Assembly (NCBI GenBank): GCA_937915965.1
Contig: CALGHC010000059.1
Coordinates: 1-5,612 of the forward strand
Direction: 5' to 3'
DNA length: 5,612 nucleotides
Source: an uncultured Myxococcales bacterium
Lineage (GTDB): Bacteria; Myxococcota_A; UBA9042
The number at the start of each line of letters is the position of its first letter. Positions within the stretch are counted from its first letter, which is position 1. Below the pieces are notes generated by a model. That model saw only the letters and a program-made list of their open reading frames with translations, was not told the DNA's origin and made no database searches. A program made the translations under genes and the position numbers. Of this stretch, positions 1-5,612 are shown one piece after another.

Positions 1-2095
1 CCCCCTGCAGGCCCTGGCAATCGGCAGGTCCCGTGCCGCGGTCGAGAATCAACAGATCGCCGACGACGACGCCGAGCGCGCAGAAATCCGTATGCGGATC
101 GAAGAGCAGGTCAGGCCGCAGAAGGCGACCATCACGACGCTGCGAGCCGGGGATGGCGCCTTCAGCGGCGATCGACCAGATCTCGGTGGTGTGTTCGTCC
201 ACATCGTCACTCATCTGCAGGCCGTACCAGGTCTGGTCGGCGTCGCTGTCTCCAGTCACGAGCAGCGGCCCGAACGACGCGTAACGAGAAGGCGCCGCGA
301 CGCCCAGATCGATCTTGGTTCCTGCGACCGTCAAACTCGGCTTGGAGGCGGAGGCGGTGTGGCTACCGCTCGCCTCGATGAGCCCAATGGTGGTCTCGTC
401 GTCCCCGCCGTCGGGGTTCGCCCGGGTGAACTGCAAGATCATGAGACCGTCCGTGGCCACGGTCACCGCCACCGCCTCTCGGCCCTGGTAGCGGACAGGC
501 GCAAGCCCCAGCGGTGTGTGACGCAGCCCGATACCACGCACGCCGCTGCGCAGCAGCAGCTCTGAGCCGCGGCTAAAACTGCCTGCCGCGACGCCGACGC
601 CGGGTTCGGGAACGACCAGCTTCGGTTCGCTGGTGTCGATCACGTAGAGCGCCTGCTGCGAGCTGTTGCTGACCACGACCCAGGCGCCGTCGAATGTCGC
701 CGTGATGTGGCTCGCGGGGGCGCTATCCACGGCGACTTCAGCCGGCGAAGACCGATTGAAACAAGCCAGATCGTCGAGGTCTGTCTGGCCGTCACCGTCG
801 TTGTCGAGGCCATCGTCGCAGATCGGACGCTGCTCGCCGCCGTCGTTGGTGCTGCCACAGTCGGTGTCAGCAGGGAAATCAGTCTGGCCGTCACCGTCGT
901 TGTCCAGACCATCGCCGCAGGCGCCATTCACGCTCGGGTCGGTGGGCGGGCGCTCGGCGTCGCCGCCAGCGACGCAATCGGAATCGGCGTCGTCGGTGGT
1001 GCCGTCGCCATCGTTGTCGAGGCCGTCGTGACAGCTGCCGAGCTCGCTGTACTCGGCCAGGCTGCCAAAGCCCGCGCATCCAGCGTCGGCCGGGAAATCG
1101 GTCTGACCGTCGTCGTCGTTGTCGATGCCGTCGCGGCACAGGTCCGTCGTCGGCGTCGCCTCGCAGCCGGCGTCGAGCCCGTCGGTCAAGCCGTCGCCGT
1201 CGTTGTCGAGGCCATCGGCGCAAACGATGACGCCGGTCTCCGGGTCGCCTTCAACCGAGTCGGTAGGATCGTCGCAGCCGAGATCGGCGCGATCAACCTG
1301 GCCGTCGTCGTCGTTATCGAGTCCATCGGAACACTCCGGCGCGATCGAGATGCGCGCCACGATGGCGTCCCCGTCTGGATCGACGACCGTGACGTGGCCA
1401 TGACTGAGGTGACCGACGTAGAGGTGGCCCGTCTGCGTCACCGCGACGAGACTGCGCGGCGATCCGCCGACGTCGACTTTGACGGGCGGCGCCCCCGCAC
1501 CGAAATCGGCGGTGTCGATGTGCCAGATTCGACCACCCAGGGGATCGGCGACGTACAAGCGAGCGGTCGGCCCCGCGACCACGGCGAGGCCGGCGGGCGC
1601 AAAGTCGAGATCGACCACGGTCAATTCGAGGGTAACCACATCCATGCGGGCGACCCGGCGAGCGACCGGCAACGCCAGAAAGACAGACATCGGGTCATTG
1701 GGGTCCCAGGTAATGTCGTGCGGCAAGGCGCCGACCATCTTCGGCGTATAGCCCGGGATCGAGGTGTCGGTGTCGAGCCAGGTCAGGCGCGAAGGCAGGC
1801 CGATCGACACCGAACCGCGACTCCCGCCGGTGACAAACGCGCGCATGCTCGCGTCACTGAAACAGTCCGCGAGCGGGTGCGGCACACCATCTGGCATGCA
1901 CAGCACGGCGAGATCGCGGGGATTGGCGACGCCATCGGGGGGTGTCAGCGCCGCTTCCGTACACGCCACACAGGCGATGACCAGCGAGGCCGCGAAGACC
2001 AACGAGCGGGCAGAGCGCCGCAATGCAACGAAGCGCAGCGAGGCGTGCGGCCGCCGAGGTGCAGGGAGTTCGAAAGCGGTCGGGGGTGTCTTCAC
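1..2095 (-). CDS. Large lipoprotein with propeller-like segments and six Cys-framed DGxDNDGDG repeats (3' end outside window)
   Basis: This frame is open from the GTG at 2095 to base 1 (698 codons, no stop), so the C-terminus is missing. An in-frame TGA lies five codons upstream, so the start cannot be earlier. The N-terminus is Arg-rich with a hydrophobic stretch ending in the lipobox VIAC (Cys42; another Cys at 45), which predicts an exported, lipidated protein. Residues 120-250 hold about three beta-propeller-like segments, for example LYVADPLGGRIWHID (180-194) and LYVGHLSHGHVTVVDP (225-240). Residues 255-445 hold six acidic repeats bounded by cysteines. Another propeller-like strand pair follows (WVVVSNSSQQALYVID, 472-487), then less clear beta-rich sequence to 698. 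Extra Cys at 66 and 78 may pair. The gene follows the smaller propeller lipoprotein after 64 bases and probably shares its mRNA. A TTG at codon 25 (2023) would give a more typical 17-residue signal peptide but has no ribosome site. The fold and lipidation are inferred; the ligand and function are unknown. Confidence 0.85.
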   Translation of the reverse strand, partial: MKTPPTAFELPAPRRPHASLRFVALRRSARSLVFAASLVIACVACTEAALTPPDGVANPRDLAVLCMPDGVPHPLADCFSDASMRAFVTGGSRGSVSIGLPSRLTWLDTDTSIPGYTPKMVGALPHDITWDPNDPMSVFLALPVARRVARMDVVTLELTVVDLDFAPAGLAVVAGPTARLYVADPLGGRIWHIDTADFGAGAPPVKVDVGGSPRSLVAVTQTGHLYVGHLSHGHVTVVDPDGDAIVARISIAPECSDGLDNDDDGQVDRADLGCDDPTDSVEGDPETGVIVCADGLDNDGDGLTDGLDAGCEATPTTDLCRDGIDNDDDGQTDFPADAGCAGFGSLAEYSELGSCHDGLDNDGDGTTDDADSDCVAGGDAERPPTDPSVNGACGDGLDNDGDGQTDFPADTDCGSTNDGGEQRPICDDGLDNDGDGQTDLDDLACFNRSSPAEVAVDSAPASHITATFDGAWVVVSNSSQQALYVIDTSEPKLVVPEPGVGVAAGSFSRGSELLLRSGVRGIGLRHTPLGLAPVRYQGREAVAVTVATDGLMILQFTRANPDGGDDETTIGLIEASGSHTASASKPSLTVAGTKIDLGVAAPSRYASFGPLLVTGDSDADQTWYGLQMSDDVDEHTTEIWSIAAEGAIPGSQRRDGRLLRPDLLFDPHTDFCALGVVVGDLLILDRGTGPADCQGLQG
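761..1333 (-). repeat. Six tandem Cys-framed acidic repeats, C-x-DG(L/I)DND(G/D)DGxxD-x(5-6)-C
   Basis: The protein-level array occupies residues 255-445 of the second lipoprotein. In reading order the units are 1333-1274, 1222-1163, 1138-1076, 1033-974, 919-857 and 820-761. Each starts and ends with Cys, with 18 residues between (19 in units 3 and 5, which share an FPAD insert). The core DGLDNDGDG is almost invariant; units 1 and 3 have DDDG instead of DGDG, and unit 3 has Ile for Leu. Linkers are 17, 8, 14, 18 and 12 residues and are not conserved. The Asp/Asn spacing resembles the calcium-binding loops of thrombospondin type 3 and dockerin/EF-hand repeats, and the second half of MopE-type putative metal-binding repeats. 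The flanking Cys pair probably forms a disulfide in each unit. Units 5 and 6 share 23 identical bases (904-882 and 805-783), so they may be a recent duplication. Calcium binding is inferred from the motif. Confidence 0.88.
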
Positions 2096-2098
2096 GGG

Positions 2099-2109
2099 CC
2101 TCTGTCCTC
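2099..2109 (-). promoter_or_regulatory. Possible Shine-Dalgarno region of the second lipoprotein gene
   Basis: Two GAGG tetramers precede the GTG at 2095: one at 2109-2106 (ten bases away) and one at 2102-2099 (three bases away). Neither has ideal spacing, so initiation may be weaker than at the two genes upstream. The first overlaps the TGA (2109-2107 region, in frame) that closes the reading frame, which leaves GTG 2095 as the first possible start. Confidence 0.4.
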
Positions 2110-2135
2110 AACGGGGTCGAGCCGACGGCAGCAGC

Positions 2136-2151
2136 GGCGCGGTCGCGCGCC
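2136..2151 (-). other. Small GC stem-loop between the two lipoprotein genes
   Basis: On the minus strand GGCGCG-CGAC-CGCGCC forms a perfect six-base-pair stem with a four-base loop, starting eight bases after the stop of the 414-aa lipoprotein gene. No T-run follows, so it is not a standard intrinsic terminator. It could slow decay or attenuate transcription, or be chance in GC-rich DNA. The rest of the 64-base gap shows no promoter that I recognise. Confidence 0.3.
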
Positions 2152-2159
2152 AACTCCGC

Positions 2160-3404
2160 CTATTCGACTTCTGCGGTCACGGTGTGCCGACCATCGGCCC
2201 CCGGCTCAAGCGGAATGACGGCGACTTTGTGGCGATTGAAGAGGCCAGCGTAGAGCTTTAGACCGACCACGGGATCGTCGACCACGGCGAGCCCGTAGGG
2301 GGCCTGACCGAGGTCGATGACGCCGGCGACTGCCCGCAGCTCGGGGTCGACCACCCAGATATCGTCGCTGCCATAGCAGCTCACGTAGACCAGCTCGCCA
2401 CCGTCCACGCGGCTGGGCGCCACGGCGACTCGCGCTGGCTGCCCGCCCAGGCCGATCACGTCGACCAACACATCGTGCGGTGTGCCGCTCAGTGTCGGCG
2501 CGATATCAACGATCAGCAGGGCGTTGGGGTTGCGCCAGGCGACATAGAGGCGACCTGCATCGCCCGACAGCGCCATTCCCCGCCCGTAGGTGCCCGCACC
2601 CGCGGCAGGCAGAACGATGGATGCGCCGAGGACCATCTCCCAGCTGGGCGGGTCGCTGTCGGTCACGGCCGCCAGATCGTAGGTGACCAGGCGATTGGCG
2701 AACTGGTCGGAGATGTAGCTGCGGCCGGTGAGCGGCGAAGTGATCAGGTCGTCGACACCGGCGCCGAGCAGCACGTGGTCGAGATAGCGGGGGGTGGTCA
2801 GCACGGCGCCGCTCGCATCAACCAGGGCGTAAACAGAGACGCGGCCGTCCGTGGTTGAGGCGGTGTGCAGGGTCCGGAGCGGTGCGGCCGAGTCGCTCAC
2901 CCACACCGCGATGGGGTCGTCGCCGATGGTCGGTTCGCCGTTCTCGTCGTGCAGCAGGTGGCCGGTGTCGCACGGTCCGCTGCTCCCCGCTGCCTGGCCA
3001 CATCGCAGCTCGGGCTCAAGCGCGTCGTTCAGTTCGAGGTCAACTCGGGTAATCGTGTCGTCGTCGCGCGCAGTCACCCAGATCTGGGCATCGGTGACTG
3101 AGGTCGCGGTGGGACCCACCGCCATTCCGGCGGCGTAGCTCGGCACGTCGACTCGAGGGCCGCGAACCCAGCGGTCGGTGGTCGTGTCGACCAAAGCGAG
3201 GGCGCCCGCGCGGTAGGCGCGATCAAAATTCGCCCCCGCCACGGCGAGGTAGCGCCCGGTGCCGGCGAAAGCCACTGGATAACGGACGCCGGGGCCGGGC
3301 TCGGGCGGAACCGTCACCTCGGCGTCACAGCCCATGGCGGTCACGACGACCGCCACGGCCAAGCTGCGCCGAAAAGCAGAGATGGCGCGCTGAGGACGAA
3401 TCAC
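2160..3404 (-). CDS. Beta-propeller lipoprotein, YncE-like, 414 aa
   Basis: The GTG start at 3404 overlaps the glyS stop by four bases (GTGA) and is preceded by AAGGAG at 3417-3412, seven bases away. The N-terminus has Arg at 3, 6, 12 and 13, a hydrophobic stretch LAVAVVVTAMGC and a relaxed lipobox AMGC, giving lipidation at Cys26. A Pro-rich tether follows (PPEPGPG, 33-39). The rest consists of recurring beta strands ending in a hydrophobic-Asp pair, as in YncE/NHL-like propellers: RYLAVAGANFDRAY...LALVD (51-73), QIWVTARDDDTITRVDLE (107-124), VDDLITSPLTGRSYISD (217-233), RLYVAWRNPNALLIVDI (285-301), LVYVSCYGSDDIWVVDPE (338-355) and LKLYAGLFNRHKVAVIPLE (382-400). This fits about seven blades with no extra catalytic domain. 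Cys135 and Cys145 could form a disulfide. Such propellers usually bind ligands or partner proteins; no specific function is recognisable. Asp at position +2 after the lipid Cys would mean inner-membrane retention by the E. coli rule, but that rule may not hold here. Confidence 0.88.
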   Translation of the reverse strand: MIRPQRAISAFRRSLAVAVVVTAMGCDAEVTVPPEPGPGVRYPVAFAGTGRYLAVAGANFDRAYRAGALALVDTTTDRWVRGPRVDVPSYAAGMAVGPTATSVTDAQIWVTARDDDTITRVDLELNDALEPELRCGQAAGSSGPCDTGHLLHDENGEPTIGDDPIAVWVSDSAAPLRTLHTASTTDGRVSVYALVDASGAVLTTPRYLDHVLLGAGVDDLITSPLTGRSYISDQFANRLVTYDLAAVTDSDPPSWEMVLGASIVLPAAGAGTYGRGMALSGDAGRLYVAWRNPNALLIVDIAPTLSGTPHDVLVDVIGLGGQPARVAVAPSRVDGGELVYVSCYGSDDIWVVDPELRAVAGVIDLGQAPYGLAVVDDPVVGLKLYAGLFNRHKVAVIPLEPGADGRHTVTAEVE

Positions 3405-5515
3405 GAGGTGGCTCCTTCACGGACGATCTGAATCCGGCTGAAGTCGGCGAGCTGGCCAAAGAGCGCGGCCGTCTCGCGCAGCAGGGCCAGGCGATTGTTG
3501 CGCACGGCTACGTCATCGCACATCACCATCACGTCGTCGAAGAACCCATCGACGGTCGGCTTGAGCACGACCAGCGCCGCCAGGGCGCCAGCGGGGTCTC
3601 CGGCAGCGAGGTAGCCGCGCACCTGGACTCCAACGCGGGTGGCCTCGGCGTACAAGGTGCGCTCTGCCTCTACCTCAAAGCGGGCTGGGTCGACAGCGCC
3701 ATCGTGGCCGTCCAATTCGGCCTTGCGAACCAGATTGCCGACTCGTTTGAACGCGGCGGCCAGGGGCTCGAATCCGGCGTCCTGCTGGAGCGCCCGCAGC
3801 GCGTCCAGGCGTGGCCGGATGTCAGCGAGTCGATCGAAATCCGCGGCGAGCACCGCCTCGACAAGATCGACGCGATAGTCACCCGCGAACCAGGCCCTCA
3901 GGCGACCGCGGAAGAAGGAGAGCACGTCGCCGGCGAGGGCGTCGGCGTCGATCTCCGGGCGGGCCGTGGCGACGACGGCCAAGGCGTCGGCCACCAGAGC
4001 CCGCAGCGAGACGCCCCAACCAGCTCGGCTCAGACCGATCTGCACGATGCCCAGGGCTGCCCGGCGCAGCGCGTACTGGTCTTGGGTGCCGGTGGGCTTG
4101 AGACCGAGGGCAAAGCAAGCGACGATCGCCTCGATCTTGTCCGCCAGCGCGACCACGGCTCCGGCGTCCGACGCAGGAAGCTCGTCGCCCGCACCGCGCG
4201 GCAGGTAGTGCTCGCGGATCGCCTGGGCAACAACAGCGTCCTCGCCGCCAACGCGGGCGTAGTCCTCGCCGATGATGCCTTGCAGCTCCGGGAACTCGAA
4301 GACCATGCGGGTGGAGAGGTCGGCCTTGCACAACAGAGCAGCGCGGGCCACCTCAGCGGCCCGTTCGGGGCAGTGGCGCGCGGCGATTCGGCCAGCGAGG
4401 GCGACGATGCGGTCGACCCGGTCGCGGACCGTGCCCATGCCGTCGAGCCACACTTGACCAGCGAGACGATCGACAAATCCGACGAGCGGCGCCTTGGTGT
4501 CTTCGAGATAGAAGAAGCGTGCGTCGGCCAGACGTGCCGACACGACCCGGGCGTTGCCGACGGCGATCGCCTGGCGGGCCTCTTCGCGCAGGGTATTTGC
4601 GACCGCGACGAAGCGGTTTGTCAGGCGCCCCTGGGCGTCGCGAATCGTGAACAGCCGTTGGTTCTCGCGCAGGGTCGTGAAGATCACGGCGTCAGGGATC
4701 GCGAGGAAGGCGGGGTCGAAGCTGCCGAGCAGAGGAAAAGGCCACTCGACCAGGTAGGTCACCTCGTCCAGCGTCTCGTCATCTTCCACCAGCTCTGCGC
4801 CGATGCCTGCGGCGAGCTCACGGGCACCAGCGAGGATCGCGTCGCGGCGCTCGCGTGGATCGACCATGACGCGAACACCCCGCAGCGCCGTCATCCAGGC
4901 GCCACGATCGGCCGAAGCGACCTCGACCGGGGCGCCGAGGAATCGGTGGCCTTGGGAGAGGCGGCCGGAGCGCACGCCGGCGAACTCGAAATCAAGAGCG
5001 CTGTCGCCGAGGAGGGCGACCAGCCAATGAACGGGTCGGATGTAGGCCTCGGTCTCGCGGCCCCAACGCATCCGCTTGGGGAAGGGCAGACCGCGCAAGA
5101 GCGCGGGCAGCAGCTCGACCAGAAGCGCCGCAGTCTCGCGACCAACGATGTCTCTCTTCAGCGCCGCGTAGGGGCCTTTGGGGGTGTCGACCGTGTAGAG
5201 CACGGCGGGATCGACGCCCTGGCCACGGGCAAAGCCCTGCGCGGCTCGGGTCGGCTGACCGTCCGCGTCAAAAGCGACCTTGGCCGAAGGTCCAACGACT
5301 TCGTCGGTGCGATCTTGTTGGCGGGTCTGAACAGACTCGACGTGCACCGCGATACGTCGAGGCGTGCCGTAGCAGCGCACCTCGCCGTGGCTCAAGCCGG
5401 CTTCGTCGAGCGCTGCGATGAGGCGCTCACCCAGGGCTTCCGCGGCGACCGGGACGACGCCCGCCGGGATCTCCTCGCAGCCAAGCTCGATGAGCAGGGC
5501 GTCGGAAGAGCTCAT
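3401..5515 (-). CDS. glyS: Glycine--tRNA ligase beta subunit
   Basis: This is the beta subunit of the bacterial heterotetrameric (alpha2-beta2) glycyl-tRNA synthetase, a cytoplasmic enzyme that charges tRNA-Gly. The alpha subunit (GlyQ) carries the class II active site; the beta subunit contributes tRNA recognition and is required for activity. The 704 residues are close to the usual 690 or so, and family motifs appear in order: LLIELGCEEIPAG (7-19), YGTPRRIAVHVE (49-60), MRWGRETEAYIRPVHWLVAL (149-168), QGHRFLG (188-194), EVTYLVEWPFPLLGSFDPAF (251-270), FTTLRENQRLFTI (279-291), ARLADARFFYLEDT (327-340), ALLCKADLSTRMVFEFPELQ (393-412), REHYLPR (434-440), ALADKIEAI (456-464) and QDQYALRRAALGI (478-490). 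The C-terminal part (about 580-690) resembles the DALR-type anticodon-binding domain and ends with FFDDVMVMCDDVAVRNNRLA (658-677). The ATG has GGAGGT six bases upstream and overlaps the stop of the preceding gene. No truncation or frameshift is seen. Confidence 0.98.
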   Translation of the reverse strand: MSSSDALLIELGCEEIPAGVVPVAAEALGERLIAALDEAGLSHGEVRCYGTPRRIAVHVESVQTRQQDRTDEVVGPSAKVAFDADGQPTRAAQGFARGQGVDPAVLYTVDTPKGPYAALKRDIVGRETAALLVELLPALLRGLPFPKRMRWGRETEAYIRPVHWLVALLGDSALDFEFAGVRSGRLSQGHRFLGAPVEVASADRGAWMTALRGVRVMVDPRERRDAILAGARELAAGIGAELVEDDETLDEVTYLVEWPFPLLGSFDPAFLAIPDAVIFTTLRENQRLFTIRDAQGRLTNRFVAVANTLREEARQAIAVGNARVVSARLADARFFYLEDTKAPLVGFVDRLAGQVWLDGMGTVRDRVDRIVALAGRIAARHCPERAAEVARAALLCKADLSTRMVFEFPELQGIIGEDYARVGGEDAVVAQAIREHYLPRGAGDELPASDAGAVVALADKIEAIVACFALGLKPTGTQDQYALRRAALGIVQIGLSRAGWGVSLRALVADALAVVATARPEIDADALAGDVLSFFRGRLRAWFAGDYRVDLVEAVLAADFDRLADIRPRLDALRALQQDAGFEPLAAAFKRVGNLVRKAELDGHDGAVDPARFEVEAERTLYAEATRVGVQVRGYLAAGDPAGALAALVVLKPTVDGFFDDVMVMCDDVAVRNNRLALLRETAALFGQLADFSRIQIVREGATS
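3412..3417 (-). promoter_or_regulatory. Shine-Dalgarno site of the 414-aa lipoprotein gene
   Basis: AAGGAG reads on the minus strand within the last codons of glyS, seven bases before the GTG at 3404. It supports the GTG start and re-initiation by ribosomes finishing glyS. Confidence 0.75.
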
Positions 5516-5612
5516 GAGCGCACCTCCGCTGCGCTGGCGGCCTTGGTCGCGCGCTCCGCTCGCTTGAGCGCCTCCTCGTTGGCGCGCTGCTGCTGGGCGC
5601 GCCAGGCCGCCA
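5512..5612 (-). CDS. C-terminal tail of the gene upstream of glyS, probably glyQ (5' part outside window)
   Basis: A frame open from the right edge encodes 32 residues and ends in a TGA at 5514-5512 that overlaps the glyS ATG (ATGA). The tail is rich in Ala, Arg, Gln, Glu and Lys, for example RAQQQRANEEALKRAERATK, and looks like a charged helix. Gene order and the overlap suggest glyQ, the alpha subunit of glycyl-tRNA synthetase, which commonly sits directly before glyS. However, the usual GlyQ C-terminal sequence (a Tyr-containing helix followed by LGFP) is not in these 32 residues. If this is glyQ, the conserved part must lie further upstream and this is a C-terminal extension. The two other minus-strand frames here are also free of stops, so the assignment rests on the overlap and gene order. 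The glyS frame itself has no ATG, GTG or TTG upstream of 5515 within the window. Confidence 0.55.
   Translation of the reverse strand, partial: AAWRAQQQRANEEALKRAERATKAASAAEVRS
5522..5527 (-). promoter_or_regulatory. Shine-Dalgarno site of glyS
   Basis: GGAGGT reads on the minus strand six bases before the ATG at 5515. It lies inside the last codons of the upstream gene and fixes the glyS start. With the ATGA overlap it points to coupled translation. Confidence 0.8.

Noticed and set aside
92..565. A 157-codon plus-strand reading frame
   Set aside because: It lies antisense to the continuing lipoprotein frame, is rich in Arg and Gly as is typical of high-GC shadows, and has no recognisable motif.
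761..1333. Regularly spaced DNA repeats that could suggest a CRISPR array
   Set aside because: The units are in-frame, degenerate at third codon positions, and encode a conserved protein motif with variable linkers; there are no identical direct repeats with uniform spacers.
2136..2151. Intrinsic terminator between the lipoprotein genes
   Set aside because: The stem is only six base pairs and no T-run follows, so I list it as a stem-loop only.
707..2218. A 503-codon plus-strand reading frame
   Set aside because: It lies opposite the second lipoprotein, whose signal peptide, propeller strands and Cys-framed repeats make sense on the minus strand. Its repeated AVTVVV-type segments are the antisense of the Asp-rich repeat codons (GAC/GAT read as GTC/ATC), which rarely give stops. 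It resembles no protein that I recognise.
3879..4331. A 150-codon minus-strand frame inside glyS
   Set aside because: It is an Arg/Pro-rich alternative frame within glyS, whose own frame carries conserved family motifs across this stretch.

Overview
The window is high-GC and coded entirely on the minus strand. Read right to left, it runs: the last codons of a probable glyQ, a complete glyS (glycyl-tRNA synthetase beta subunit), a complete beta-propeller lipoprotein gene, and the 5' 698 codons of a second, larger lipoprotein gene that continues past base 1. The organism is probably a Gram-negative of the Myxococcota (old Deltaproteobacteria) or a similar lineage. This is inferred from the two-subunit glycyl-tRNA synthetase, the strong G/C preference at codon third positions, the lipoprotein signal peptides, and the Cys-framed DGxDNDGDG repeats common in secreted myxobacterial proteins. 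No taxon-specific marker is present, so the assignment is tentative.

Layout on the minus strand. 5612-5512: C-terminal tail of an upstream gene whose TGA overlaps the glyS ATG (ATGA). 5515-3401: glyS, 704 aa, with family motifs throughout. 3404-2160: 414-aa lipoprotein with YncE-like propeller repeats; its GTG start overlaps the glyS stop (GTGA). 2159-2096: a 64-base gap with a small GC hairpin. 2095-1: a second lipoprotein in which propeller-like segments flank six acidic, Cys-bounded repeats (1333-761). It lacks a stop codon because it leaves the window.

The 4-base overlaps and well-placed Shine-Dalgarno sequences indicate an operon with coupled translation from glyQ(?) through glyS into the first lipoprotein; the second probably shares the transcript. 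No promoter and no convincing terminator is visible. GlyS works in the cytoplasm charging tRNA-Gly, while the two downstream products are predicted to be exported and lipid-anchored. The link may therefore be only shared transcription. The two lipoproteins resemble each other in general design and may act together at the envelope, but their ligand and function cannot be read from the sequence.

The most distinctive element is the array of six Asp-rich, probably calcium-binding repeats placed between propeller-like segments of the second lipoprotein. I see no tRNA or rRNA gene, insertion sequence, CRISPR array or phage gene. The long plus-strand reading frames are shadows of the minus-strand genes.
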